Shown piece after piece: positions 34,625 through 43,515 of a stretch of 64,000 nt of DNA. The position numbers and the translations under genes were made by a program. Each line of letters begins with the position of its first letter. Position 1 is the first letter of the stretch. Below the pieces are notes generated by a model, which was not told where the DNA came from, did not search any database, and was given only the letters and a program-made list of their open reading frames with translations. This DNA comes from Shewanella chilikensis (GTDB lineage Bacteria > Pseudomonadota > Gammaproteobacteria > Enterobacterales > Shewanellaceae): positions 1-64,000 of the forward strand of contig NZ_NIJM01000012.1 in the NCBI RefSeq assembly GCF_002836945.1. Direction: 5' to 3'.

Positions 34625-36331
34625 ATGTTGAAGGACATAGAGATCTCTAGAATGACGCCGAGGCGTCCCATTGAGCATATTGCTACTGAGCTGGGGTTGC
34701 GTCCCGGTGAGTTCAGCTGTTACGGCGACCACAAGGCAAAAATCCCGCTGTCCTTGCTCGAACGGGTCTATGACTATCTGCCCGGTAAGCTGATTCTGGT
34801 GACTGCGATAACCCCTACGTCACACGGTGAAGGCAAGACGGTGACCAGCATAGGTTTGACCCAGGCCCTGCATGCGCTCGAACACAAGGTCTGCGCCTGT
34901 TTGCGCCAGCCCAGTATGGGGCCGGTCTTTGGCGTCAAAGGGGGAGCTGCCGGCGGTGGTTATGCCCAGATAGTGCCGATGGAAGAACTGAATCTGCATC
35001 TTACCGGGGACATTCACGCCATTACCAGCGCCCACAATCTGGCCGCCGCCGCGCTGGATGCCAGGCTGCATCACGAGCAACGCCTCGGGGCGGCAGAGTT
35101 CAGCCGTCGCAGTGGCTTGGATGCGCTCAATATCGATCCGGAAAAGCTCTTTTGGCACAGGGTGATGGATCATAATGATCGCAGTCTGCGGCAGATTCAG
35201 GTTGGGCTGGGAAATAACAATGGCCCCGAGCATGAGTCTGGCTTTGATATCACCGCCGCCTCTGAGCTGATGGCCATTTTGGCCCTGAGTCGCGATCTTG
35301 CCGATATGCGCCGCCGTATCGGCCAGGTGTTGCTGGCACTCGATACCTCCGGACAGGCCGTCACAGCCGAGCGGCTCGGGGTTGCCGGTGCCATGTGTGC
35401 CATTTTGCGTCAGGCGCTGGAGCCGACACTGATGCAGACCCTCAACGGCGCCCCTTGTCTTATCCACACTGGGCCTTTTGCCAATATCGCCCATGGCAAT
35501 TCCTCTATCATTGCCGACGAAATGGCGCTGAAACTCAGCGACTATGTGGTCACAGAGGGTGGCTTTGGCTCTGATATGGGCTTTGAGAAGTTCTGCAATA
35601 TCAAGGCGCCGATTTCCGGACGTCAGCCGGATTGCACCGTCTTGGTGGCGACCTTGAGAGCGCTTAAGAGTAACGCCGGGCTCAAGGGAGAGGCTGTAAG
35701 TCGGCCTAACCAACAGGCACTGGAGCAGGGCTTTGCCAACCTGGCCTGGCACCTGGCCAATGTGCGCCGCTACGGCACATCTGTGGTAGTGGCCATCAAC
35801 CGTTTTCCCGAAGATACCGAGCAGGAGCTTGAGTGGCTGAGACAGGCCTGTCTGACTGAGGGCGCCGATGCTTGTGAACTCAGTGAGGCCTTTGCACTAG
35901 GTGCCGATGGCGCCAAGGCTCTGGCCGAGTCGGTATTGGCGGCCATTGGCAAGGGGGATGGCTTCAAGCCTCTTTATGACCCTTCGCTTGGACTCGAGGC
36001 CAGCTTGGCAACCTTGGCCGAGCTTGGTTATGGCGCTGCCGGGGTAGAGTTGTCGGCCAAGGCCCGTGAGCAACTGGCCGAGATCCGGCGCCTTGGCGCA
36101 GACAAGCTGCCTGTGTGTATGGCCAAGACGCCAATGTCTATCAGTCACGATCCCAAACTCAAGGGCACGCCAAGCGGTTTTACCCTGCCAATCACTGAGC
36201 TTAGGCTCAATGCCGGAGCCGGTTTTGTCACCGCCTTGGTGGGCAAGGTGATGACAATGCCTGGGCTGGGTTTGAACCCAGGCTACCTGCATATCGATAT
36301 CGATGAACAGGGTGAAGTGATAGGGCTTTAA
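34625..36331 (+). CDS. fhs: Formate--tetrahydrofolate ligase
   Basis: The enzyme makes 10-formyl-THF from formate, THF and ATP for one-carbon metabolism. The 568-residue protein has the ATP loop [16 protein letters not shown] (about residues 62-77), [34 protein letters not shown] and [17 protein letters not shown], all typical. Length is normal. GGGAG lies nine bases before the ATG. It is monocistronic, with a strong bidirectional terminator after it. Confidence 0.95.
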   Translation: MLKDIEISRMTPRRPIEHIATELGLRPGEFSCYGDHKAKIPLSLLERVYDYLPGKLILVTAITPTSHGEGKTVTSIGLTQALHALEHKVCACLRQPSMGPVFGVKGGAAGGGYAQIVPMEELNLHLTGDIHAITSAHNLAAAALDARLHHEQRLGAAEFSRRSGLDALNIDPEKLFWHRVMDHNDRSLRQIQVGLGNNNGPEHESGFDITAASELMAILALSRDLADMRRRIGQVLLALDTSGQAVTAERLGVAGAMCAILRQALEPTLMQTLNGAPCLIHTGPFANIAHGNSSIIADEMALKLSDYVVTEGGFGSDMGFEKFCNIKAPISGRQPDCTVLVATLRALKSNAGLKGEAVSRPNQQALEQGFANLAWHLANVRRYGTSVVVAINRFPEDTEQELEWLRQACLTEGADACELSEAFALGADGAKALAESVLAAIGKGDGFKPLYDPSLGLEASLATLAELGYGAAGVELSAKAREQLAEIRRLGADKLPVCMAKTPMSISHDPKLKGTPSGFTLPITELRLNAGAGFVTALVGKVMTMPGLGLNPGYLHIDIDEQGEVIGL

Positions 36332-36341
36332 CTCGGCAATG

Positions 36342-36367
36342 ACAAAGGGCGCATCTGCGCCCTTTGT
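36342..36367. terminator. Bidirectional intrinsic terminator
   Basis: ACAAAGGGCGC and GCGCCCTTTGT form a perfect 11-bp stem with loop ATCT between the convergent fhs and MscS genes. The stem core AAAGGGCGC is identical to that of the terminator at 62825. Confidence 0.8.
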
Positions 36368-36391
36368 GGTGTTGGATACTGCCGCACCGGT

Positions 36392-38011
36392 TTAACCGCG
36401 GTAGAAGTGTACATCCCGCTGCGGGAATGGAATGCTGATCCCTTCCTCGTCGAAGCGCATCTTCACCGCCCGGGTGATGTCCCAGTAAACTTCCCAGTAA
36501 TCTTCCGGCCTGACCCAGGGGCGCACCACAAAGTCCACCGAGGATTCACCCAAGAGGTGCAGTTTAACCGTGGGCTCAGGGTGTTTAAGTACTTTGGGAT
36601 GCTCTTGCACCAGTTGCTCCAGCACGGCTTCGGCCTGTTCGATATTGTCGCTGTAGCTGATGCCGAAGGTCATATCTACCCGCCTGTGATGCTCGGCGGT
36701 GATATTGTTGATGGTATCGCCCCAAATTTTGTTGTTGGGAACAATCAGTCGTTGGTTGTCCAGGGTCTTGATGGTGGTAGATACCAAGCTCATATGGCTG
36801 ACTCTGCCTGTGACTCCGGCGGCATGGATCAGATCTCCGACATCAAAGGGACGGTAGATAAGGATCATCATCCCAGAGGCGAAGTTGGACAGGGTATCCT
36901 GCAGCGCAAAACCGATAATCACCCCGGCAATACCGAAACCAGCCAGCAGTGGGCCAAGTTCGAATCCAAGCTGTGACAAGGCTATCAGCAGCCCCAGGGT
37001 GAAAATAATCTTGCCGGAAAGCGAGGTGAAGAAGTCTTGCAGCAGCTTGCTGAACTTGAGTTTGGAGTTACTGACCGCCTTGGCGACGATTCGCTTGGTC
37101 AGTTTGGCCAGCAAGACGGTGATTAGCAAGATAAACAAGAAGATAAATATCTTGAACAGTATATCCGGCCCACCTTCAATCAACTGCGCCTTGGCGATAT
37201 CGAACCATTGTCCGGCCAGACTGGAGACGATATCGATATTGAGGACGTCCTGGGTGATATCCCCGGAGATGGCAAACAAGGTCTTTTTCAGATCGCTGGT
37301 ATCTACATCCAGTTTATCCAGCATGCTTATCACTGCACTCAGGCTGCTGCTGTTGTTTTCCAACCGTTCTTTTAGCAGGGTCAAGGTCTTGCTCTGCTCG
37401 CTGCTGACATCTTTGCCCGCCAGCGCATTTTCGGCTATTTGTACCCCCAATTGTTGCTGGTTATAGCTCACCAGACTCTCGAGCAACTCGGCTCTGACGA
37501 TAAGACGTTGCTTGAGTGATTCTTTCGCCTGGCTGACATCCTGTCCCAGTTGTTCTGACCAATTGAGCAGTTCCAGCAAGCCTTTTTGAATTTCATCCTT
37601 TTCCAGACTACGGCGGGATATCTCAAGCATCAGCTGTTGATCTTCCCCTTTGCCGAGCTTGCCCTGCAGCGACACTATCTCCTTGTCGAGATATTGCACC
37701 ATTTGCTGCAGGAGTTGTCGCTGCGCCTCCAGGTGCGGCAGAACGCTCATCAGGACCTGAGGGGCTGCATTCTTGTCGCCAATGGCATCTATGCTCTCTT
37801 TGAGTTTATTTCGCTGCGCCAGAGTCAGCGCCTTGATCCTAAACTCAGTCACTGCCTTGAGTTCGCCTTTGGCAGTGCGAAGCTGTTGGATATTTTGTCT
37901 TATAGTTTGCTGCATCAAAGTGAGCTGCTCGGTGGCGAGCGGTTCAGGTTCAGATGCAAAGGATTGCCAGGAAAGAGTTAAACACAACACGAGCAAGAGA
38001 GATCTAACCAT
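36392..38011 (-). CDS. MscS-family mechanosensitive ion channel with long periplasmic domain
   Basis: The 539-residue protein has a signal peptide (VRSLLLVLCLTLSWQSFASE), about 240 residues of mostly coiled-coil periplasmic domain, then helices and the MscS channel core (GFGIAGVIIGFALQDTLSNFASGMMILIYRPFDVGD, about 360-395) with the cytoplasmic vestibule. Such channels open under hypo-osmotic shock. The extended N-terminus places it among larger MscS homologues rather than E. coli MscS itself. A weak ribosome site precedes the ATG. Confidence 0.9.
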   Translation of the reverse strand: MVRSLLLVLCLTLSWQSFASEPEPLATEQLTLMQQTIRQNIQQLRTAKGELKAVTEFRIKALTLAQRNKLKESIDAIGDKNAAPQVLMSVLPHLEAQRQLLQQMVQYLDKEIVSLQGKLGKGEDQQLMLEISRRSLEKDEIQKGLLELLNWSEQLGQDVSQAKESLKQRLIVRAELLESLVSYNQQQLGVQIAENALAGKDVSSEQSKTLTLLKERLENNSSSLSAVISMLDKLDVDTSDLKKTLFAISGDITQDVLNIDIVSSLAGQWFDIAKAQLIEGGPDILFKIFIFLFILLITVLLAKLTKRIVAKAVSNSKLKFSKLLQDFFTSLSGKIIFTLGLLIALSQLGFELGPLLAGFGIAGVIIGFALQDTLSNFASGMMILIYRPFDVGDLIHAAGVTGRVSHMSLVSTTIKTLDNQRLIVPNNKIWGDTINNITAEHHRRVDMTFGISYSDNIEQAEAVLEQLVQEHPKVLKHPEPTVKLHLLGESSVDFVVRPWVRPEDYWEVYWDITRAVKMRFDEEGISIPFPQRDVHFYRG

Positions 38012-38191
38012 GTTTTTGTCCGATTTTTATCTGTTTTTCTGAAGTGTTTGAGTCAATAAATATGACACGAAAATTTCCATGGTGCCTAAAAAGCGCGTGG
38101 ATTTGTGGTTTTTAACACATAGGAGATATAAGGCGGACGCCAGCTTTGCTAGAATAGCGCCCCTTTGTCGAACTCGCCGGAGAACGCCCGA

Positions 38192-38527
38192 GTGTTATGC
38201 TCCAATTGCAATAAAACCTTTAATGTTTCTCAGATAGCCCAACAGCGGGGCAGCGGCTTTTCTGCGCAGATCCAGTGCCCTCATTGCGAGGCCTGGCTTG
38301 GAAAGACGCCTTGGTTATTGAAATTGAAACTGGTGGGTTTTTACCTGGGACTGGTGGCGGCGATCTGCTCCTGGTTGATACCAGAGACCAGGCACTTCGG
38401 GATACCTGTTGCAATCCTTGGGCTGATAGTCTTGCTGATCAGCCACCTGATGGATCATCTGCACACGGTTGAGGCACCGGTTAAAGTTGAAGAGGATGAT
38501 TCGGCGCAGCGGCAGAAGTATCGCTGA
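38192..38527 (+). CDS. Zinc-ribbon protein with two membrane helices
   Basis: The 111-residue protein has two CxxC pairs (CSNC near residue 3 and CPHC near 30) that form a zinc ribbon, then two membrane helices (about 45-63 and 70-88), and a charged tail. It is likely an inner-membrane protein of unknown role. The GTG start at 38192 is preferred because GGAGA at 38179 lies eight bases upstream; an upstream TTG at 38165 is an alternative. Confidence 0.65.
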   Translation: MLCSNCNKTFNVSQIAQQRGSGFSAQIQCPHCEAWLGKTPWLLKLKLVGFYLGLVAAICSWLIPETRHFGIPVAILGLIVLLISHLMDHLHTVEAPVKVEEDDSAQRQKYR

Positions 38528-38531
38528 GGGC

Positions 38532-38657
38532 TCAGTCTACCACCTGTACCTGATTGGCCAGGGAGGTTTCTACGTAATAGATACCGCCCAAAATGGCGCC
38601 GCAAAACAGAATGGCAAATAGGATAATCCCCAGGTTATTTTTGAGAAATGCCAGCAT
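38532..38657 (-). CDS. 41-residue single-span membrane protein
   Basis: A 41-codon frame begins MLAFLKNNLGIILFAILFCG and has one long membrane helix (about 8-27) and a short polar tail (YYVETSLANQVQVVD). CCAAAGGAAAAGCT gives a good ribosome site and spacing before the ATG. Its stop lies only five bases past the stop of the convergent zinc-ribbon gene. Small proteins of this size are commonly missed by gene finders. The function is unknown. Confidence 0.62.
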   Translation of the reverse strand: MLAFLKNNLGIILFAILFCGAILGGIYYVETSLANQVQVVD

Positions 38658-38793
38658 AGCTTTTCCTTTGGTTAGGCTGCTCCCATGGGCGAGCCCGCGC
38701 GAGCACAAGAGTATAGGGTAAACCTTAACCGCCAGAGCTTAAGCAGAACTTAATCTCAGCCCGGCCGGTGGTTTGCGCCGAAACCTCTGCGCC

Positions 38794-38810
38794 GTTACAT
38801 ATCTTGTAAC
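38794..38810. promoter_or_regulatory. Inverted repeat upstream of the zinc locus, possible operator
   Basis: GTTACA (38794-38799) and TGTAAC (38805-38810) are perfect arms separated by TATCT, about 80 bases before the first gene of the probable zinc-uptake locus. Zur sites are also GTTA/TAAC dyads, but with a different spacing, so Zur binding is only a suggestion. Confidence 0.35.
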
Positions 38811-38892
38811 TTTTAGTTTCAGCTTCGCCTTGTTAACCTTGTTGCAACCTCGGGGCAGGCTGGCTTACACTAGCGCCGGATCTATCTGGGGG

Positions 38893-39192
38893 ATGTTAGG
38901 TTTGGATATCGCTGTTCGTACAAGAAGCACTATTGCCATATGGCTTGCCGCCATATTGGTGCTCTTGTCTGTGGCTGCATCGGCCCACAGCATTTCCCAT
39001 CTCCAAGAGGGTCACAAGACCCACTGTACTCTCTGTTTTCATCAGCATCAGCTGAATAAGGTTATGCCCGGCACCGGGCTGCACCTGGATACTGTCAAAC
39101 AATCCTATATCAGAGTCAGTTTTACGGCTCCTTCCTGGCAGGCGCCCCACGTTCGTCTGTTCAACAGTCGTGCTCCTCCTGTAACAGCCTGA
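38893..39192 (+). CDS. Small exported His/Cys-rich protein (DUF2607-like) of the zinc locus
   Basis: The 99-residue protein has an N-terminal hydrophobic signal (IAIWLAAILVLLSVAASA) and then HSISHLQEGHKTHCTLCFHQHQ, a run with six histidines and a CxxC pair suited to metal binding. It resembles small DUF2607/DUF2946-type proteins, which often lie beside metal transport genes. The ATG at 38893 is used; a TTG at 38902 has better spacing from GGGGG. It is 83 bases before the His-rich porin. Confidence 0.62.
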   Translation: MLGLDIAVRTRSTIAIWLAAILVLLSVAASAHSISHLQEGHKTHCTLCFHQHQLNKVMPGTGLHLDTVKQSYIRVSFTAPSWQAPHVRLFNSRAPPVTA

Positions 39193-39275
39193 ATTTAAAG
39201 AAACCTCTATTTAAATTTTTTGCTATCGACCGCATGGGATTGCGGTGCGATGACTGCTGTATTTCAGGAGCTAAA

Positions 39276-40475
39276 ATGACTGTTTTTTCAACTCGTATTT
39301 CGCCTCTGGTCTTGGCCTGTGGCTTGGTTTCCACCTGTGCCATGGCCCAGGACCCTTCGCTGACCAATCCGGCGATCAGTGCGGTTTTGGATGGCTATTA
39401 TCAAACGGCGGACCGTCCCTTGGCCGAGCGCCAGGAAGGTTTTGGTCTGGGGGAAACCGAACTGGCGCTCAGCGCCAATATTGATGATATGTTCTATGGC
39501 AAAGTCACCACCATCATAGAAAACCATGATGGTGATACCGAAGTGGAGCTGGAAGAGGCTTTTATTCAAACTTTGGCCATGCCCGCCGGGTTTGCGGTGC
39601 GCGCTGGTCGTTTCCTGTCTGACGTGGGCTATCTCAATAATCAACATCCCCATACAGACGCCTTTACCGACCGACCAGCGGCTTACCGTGCATTCTTGGG
39701 CAATCACTACTTCGATGATGGTATCCGCTTGAACTATGTGGCACCGACTGATCTTTACTGGGTCATGGGACTGGAGGCCTTCAAAGGCGACAAGATGCGT
39801 GCCGAAGATGAACACGGAGAGCGCGAATTCAAGGATGTGGGTGTCTATAGTGCTTACACCAAGATAGGTGGTGATATAGGCGCAGACAGCTCCTGGCAGC
39901 TGGGGTTGTCATATCTGCGCAACGAAAATGGCCGCCTGACCCCCTTTGAAGAACATGCGGGTGAGGAAGAGGAGCATGATCACGACCACGAAGGTCACAG
40001 CCATGGTGCCGCCTATACGGGTGAAAACACCTATATCGCCGACTTTGTTTACAAGTGGGCGCCTAACGGCAACTACAAGTATCAGCATCTGACTGTGAGT
40101 GGTGAATATTTCCGGGTGGCGGATTTCGTTGCCGAGGCCGAGCATGAGCATCACGAGGATGAACACGCTCATGCAGAGCCGAAAGATTACCATCAGGGCT
40201 GGTATCTGAGCGGTGTCTACCAATGGAGTCCCAGCTGGTCTACCGGGATCCGTTACGGTGAGCTGGATACCCAGCAGGCCCATGATGATCATTTCCACGG
40301 TCAGAAGCTGAAAGAAACTGAGGTCAGCCTGGCCTGGCATCATAGCCATTTCTCTACCGTAAGACTGCAGTACACCAATCAGCGTGGCACTAATTTCAAT
40401 GGTATCGAAGACGACAATGTTATCACTCTGCAATACGTTATGACTCTGGGGGCCCACGGTGCGCATCAATTCTAA
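39276..40475 (+). CDS. His-rich outer-membrane porin, probable zinc-responsive channel
   Basis: The 399-residue protein has a signal peptide ending STCAMAQ and a beta-barrel-type sequence that ends LGAHGAHQF. Two clusters are very rich in His, Asp and Glu (about residues 227-243 and 290-306), probably surface loops that capture zinc. It resembles the zinc-regulated outer-membrane proteins of Pseudoalteromonas and Shewanella. CAGGAG precedes the ATG. The zinc-binding protein gene begins inside its last 17 bases, so they are co-translated. Confidence 0.78.
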   Translation: MTVFSTRISPLVLACGLVSTCAMAQDPSLTNPAISAVLDGYYQTADRPLAERQEGFGLGETELALSANIDDMFYGKVTTIIENHDGDTEVELEEAFIQTLAMPAGFAVRAGRFLSDVGYLNNQHPHTDAFTDRPAAYRAFLGNHYFDDGIRLNYVAPTDLYWVMGLEAFKGDKMRAEDEHGEREFKDVGVYSAYTKIGGDIGADSSWQLGLSYLRNENGRLTPFEEHAGEEEEHDHDHEGHSHGAAYTGENTYIADFVYKWAPNGNYKYQHLTVSGEYFRVADFVAEAEHEHHEDEHAHAEPKDYHQGWYLSGVYQWSPSWSTGIRYGELDTQQAHDDHFHGQKLKETEVSLAWHHSHFSTVRLQYTNQRGTNFNGIEDDNVITLQYVMTLGAHGAHQF

Positions 40476-41367
40476 ATTTGTCGGCCTGGCCACGGCCGCT
40501 TTGACTCTGGTGGCCAGTTGGCAGGCTCAGGCCAGCCTGAATATTTTTGCTTGTGAACCTGAATATGCCGCATTGGCCAAGAGCTTGGCGCCTGATGCGG
40601 ACATCTATTCGGCCACAACGGCCTTGCAGGATCCTCACCAGGTGCAGGCTCGGCCCAGTTTAATCGCCAAGATGCGCCAGGCTGATCTGGCGGTCTGCGC
40701 CGGTGCGGATCTGGAAATCGGTTGGTTGCCTATGCTGCAGATGAAGTCATCCAACGCCAAGGTACGCTCTACGGATCAGGGGCTGTTTTTTGCCGCCGAT
40801 CAGGTTGAGACTCTGGATAAGCTGGATTCGGTCGACCGCAGCATGGGGGATGTGCATGCCAAGGGGAATCCGCATCTGCACTTTGACCCTTATCGGATGC
40901 TGGATATCGCCAAGGCGCTGAGCGCCAAGCTGGTGGCTCTGGATCCTCAAGGAAAAGCCGACTATGAGGCTGCGCTCAAGGCATTCAGCGAGCGTTGGCA
41001 GCAGGCGATTCCCAAATGGGAAGCCGAAGCGGCATCACTCAAGGGCCAGAAGGTTATCGCCTATCACACCAGTTTCCGCTATCTGTTCAACTGGTTGGGA
41101 GTTTCTCAGGTCGCAGATCTCGAGCCCAAGCCCGGGTTGCCCCCCAGCAGTTCGCACTTGGCCTCACTGCTTGAGCGGGCAGGGCAAGGGGATATCAGTG
41201 CCGTGGTGGTGGCTTCTTATCAGGATGAGCGCGGCGCCAATTGGCTGGGTGAAAGAGCCAAGCTGCCGGTGTTGGTGTTGCCCATGTCGGTCGGTGGAAA
41301 CGCCCAGAGTCAGGATCTTTTCAGCTTGTATGATAGCGCCATCTCGCTGCTCAAGAGCGTGAAGTGA
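40459..41367 (+). CDS. ZnuA-like periplasmic metal-binding protein
   Basis: The 302-residue protein has a signal peptide (FVGLATAALTLVASWQAQA) and the cluster A-I metal-site pattern: His60 in LQDPHQVQ, His139/His141 in GNPHLHFDP, and His203 in YHTSFRYLF, plus an acidic residue near 269. This fits zinc or manganese uptake. It lacks the long His-rich loop of E. coli ZnuA. The GTG start overlaps the porin stop region by 17 bases. The permease follows with a four-base overlap. Confidence 0.88.
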   Translation: MRINSKFVGLATAALTLVASWQAQASLNIFACEPEYAALAKSLAPDADIYSATTALQDPHQVQARPSLIAKMRQADLAVCAGADLEIGWLPMLQMKSSNAKVRSTDQGLFFAADQVETLDKLDSVDRSMGDVHAKGNPHLHFDPYRMLDIAKALSAKLVALDPQGKADYEAALKAFSERWQQAIPKWEAEAASLKGQKVIAYHTSFRYLFNWLGVSQVADLEPKPGLPPSSSHLASLLERAGQGDISAVVVASYQDERGANWLGERAKLPVLVLPMSVGGNAQSQDLFSLYDSAISLLKSVK

Positions 41368-42131
41368 TTATGGACAGCGGACTGTTCAGCATACTCCTGC
41401 CGGCCTTTGCGGCCGGCCTCTTGGTGCTCTCAACCCATGTGGTATTGGGGCGCCAAGTGTTGAAGCGCGGGATTATCTTTATCGATCTGGCGATTGCCCA
41501 AGTGGCGGCACTGGGGGCGATAGTGGCGCATCTTAACCATGATCTGGAGGATATTCCTTATTCTCATGTATGGATGCCTGCATTGTTTGCCCTGGCCGGG
41601 GCCGGAATCATAGCCTGGTTGTCACGTAAAATGGCCTCTGAACTGGAGGCCATGATCGGCTGCTTCTACGTGTTGGCTGCAGTGGCTGCCATGTTGTTGC
41701 TCTCCAACGACCCTCATGGCGCCGAGTTGCTCAAACAGCTGATGTCGGGGCAGATCCTTTGGGTCAACTGGCCACAACTGATCTTGCCGGCTCTGGTTTA
41801 TGCTCTGGTGTTGGGGCTATTGCTGTGGCGCCCGTCTTTGCTCAATGGCGCCGTCTTCTATCCCCTGTTTGCCCTGGTGATAACCCTGTCGGTGGAGTTG
41901 GTGGGGGTTTATCTGGTGTTCAGCACCTTGATCCTGCCTGCACTGGCGCTGAATAAATACAACGGCCGTTTCGCACTTGGCTGGGCCTATCTGGTCGGGG
42001 TATTGGGTTATGTCGCTGGCCTGTGGGCCTCGGCGAGTTATGACCTGCCTAGTGGCGCCGCCATAGTGGCAACTCTGGCACTGAGCGCTCTGCTGTTTCG
42101 TATACTGTTAAGTTTCAGCGACCCTCGCTGA
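41364..42131 (+). CDS. Metal ABC transporter permease (ZnuB-like)
   Basis: The 255-residue permease has about eight helices and the family features RGIIFIDLAIAQVAALGAI near residue 37, LVGVYLVFSTLILPALAL near 180 and a C-terminal helix pair. It should carry zinc or a related metal across the inner membrane. The GTG start overlaps the previous stop as GTGA; an ATG two codons on is possible. No ATP-binding subunit gene follows, as a terminator comes next, so an ATPase from another locus must be used. Confidence 0.88.
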   Translation: MIMDSGLFSILLPAFAAGLLVLSTHVVLGRQVLKRGIIFIDLAIAQVAALGAIVAHLNHDLEDIPYSHVWMPALFALAGAGIIAWLSRKMASELEAMIGCFYVLAAVAAMLLLSNDPHGAELLKQLMSGQILWVNWPQLILPALVYALVLGLLLWRPSLLNGAVFYPLFALVITLSVELVGVYLVFSTLILPALALNKYNGRFALGWAYLVGVLGYVAGLWASASYDLPSGAAIVATLALSALLFRILLSFSDPR

Positions 42132-42157
42132 GTCAAGGAAGTTGAGAACAAGCCCCC

Positions 42158-42184
42158 AAATGCGGCCCGGTGGCCGCATTTTTT
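42158..42184 (+). terminator. Intrinsic terminator of the zinc locus
   Basis: AATGCGGCC and GGCCGCATT form a nine-bp stem with loop CGGT, followed by a run of T residues. Confidence 0.85.
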
Positions 42185-42280
42185 CTGCTGTTAAAAATCA
42201 GCGCACAGATGTAAACAAAAGATTGAGCCGCAGCAGGCCTGTAGCTATACTGTCCGCCGTTGCATAAGCGGAGTAAATTT

Positions 42281-43024
42281 ATGCTGTTGATAGTCCGTTC
42301 TCTGCTGCTGGCAGTGCTCTTGTTGCTGGCCTTTGTTTTTGGTGGCATTTTTTGCATTTTACGCCCGAGACACAGAGATAATGTACACCTGTTTGCCCGA
42401 CTTTTTTCGGCGGTAGCGCCTATATTGGGTGTTAAAGTCATAGTGCGAGCAGGCAAAACCAAACCGGGTGAGCCCTGTATCTTCCTGGCGAATCACCAAA
42501 ATAATTTCGATATGTTTACCCATACTGCCGCGGTTCCCAAGGGCACTGTCAGCCTGGGAAAGAAGAGCCTGTTGTGGATGCCGCTATTTGGTCAGCTTTA
42601 TTGGCTTTCGGGTAATATTCTCATCGATCGCAAGAACCGTGCCCGCGCCTTTGAAACCATGGCCGAAACGGCGCGCAAGATCAAAGAGAAATGCCTCTCT
42701 GTGTGGATCTTTCCTGAGGGTACCCGTAGTCGCGGTCGCGGCTTGTTGCCCTTTAAGGCAGGGGCATTTCATACCGCCATAGCCGCCGGAGTGCCTATGG
42801 TGCCGGTACTGGCTTCCAATCAGTGCCATATCAAGCTTAACCGTTGGAACAATGGTGTGGTGATTATTGAGATGATGGAGCCGGTGGCAACCCAAGGCTT
42901 GAGCAAGGCTAATGTCAAAGAGTTGTCCGATAAGATCCATGCCACCATGGCCAGTAAGCTCAAACAACTCAATGCCGAGGCGGCAGCACTTATGGGTAAA
43001 ACTGTGCCCGCGGATATCGTATAA
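42281..43024 (+). CDS. plsC: 1-acyl-sn-glycerol-3-phosphate acyltransferase
   Basis: PlsC makes phosphatidic acid in the inner membrane. The 247-residue protein has an N-terminal membrane helix, the acyltransferase motif NHQNNFD (HX4D, about residues 72-78) and FPEGTRSRGRG (about 142-152). Length agrees with E. coli PlsC. CGGAG lies before the ATG. It is followed 31 bases later by rraB. Confidence 0.93.
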   Translation: MLLIVRSLLLAVLLLLAFVFGGIFCILRPRHRDNVHLFARLFSAVAPILGVKVIVRAGKTKPGEPCIFLANHQNNFDMFTHTAAVPKGTVSLGKKSLLWMPLFGQLYWLSGNILIDRKNRARAFETMAETARKIKEKCLSVWIFPEGTRSRGRGLLPFKAGAFHTAIAAGVPMVPVLASNQCHIKLNRWNNGVVIIEMMEPVATQGLSKANVKELSDKIHATMASKLKQLNAEAAALMGKTVPADIV

Positions 43025-43055
43025 TACCCTCTGACCTATTTTTTCGGAGACAAGC

Positions 43056-43439
43056 ATGTCCATTGAACGTCTGTTGCAGGCACAGAAGCAGGAAAACCGT
43101 GACATTATTCAGTCCTTGCTGGATGACGGTTCTGAGGCCGATGCTGAATACACCATAGAGCACCATTTTTCGTCCACTAACTTTGACCGTCTGGAAAAAG
43201 CCGCAGTCGATGCCTTTAAATTGGGCTTTGAGGTTAACGATGCTGAAGAGGTGGAACTGGATGACGGTAGTCTGATTTTCTGCTTTGACGCTATAGCTTA
43301 TCATCAACTGGAAGCCGAGCTTCTGGATAAGGCCTGTGAGCAGTTGCTGCAGCTTGCGGTCAAGCACAAGGTCGACTATGACGGCTGGGGCACTTATTAC
43401 ATAGGTGACGAGCTGGAAGATGAAGACGACGAAGAGTGA
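43056..43439 (+). CDS. rraB: Regulator of ribonuclease E activity B
   Basis: RraB binds the RNase E C-terminal half and modulates RNA decay. The 127-residue protein matches the family from [25 protein letters not shown] through [22 protein letters not shown], including the acidic tail. TCGGAGAC precedes the ATG. It is read after plsC and closed by a strong terminator. Confidence 0.93.
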   Translation: MSIERLLQAQKQENRDIIQSLLDDGSEADAEYTIEHHFSSTNFDRLEKAAVDAFKLGFEVNDAEEVELDDGSLIFCFDAIAYHQLEAELLDKACEQLLQLAVKHKVDYDGWGTYYIGDELEDEDDEE

Positions 43440-43453
43440 GTCCTGCTACCAAT

Positions 43454-43484
43454 AAAAACACCGGGTTATTGACCCGGTGTTTTT
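43454..43484. terminator. Bidirectional intrinsic terminator
   Basis: AAAAACACCGGGT and ACCCGGTGTTTTT are perfect 13-base arms around TATTG, with T-runs on both strands, between the convergent rraB and degS genes. Confidence 0.92.
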
Positions 43485-43515
43485 ATTTCTGCCATCTTAA
43501 CCGGCAGATTTATTT

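Noticed and set aside
34820..35752. 310-codon frame opposite fhs
   Set aside because: Shadow of fhs, which matches its family along the whole length.
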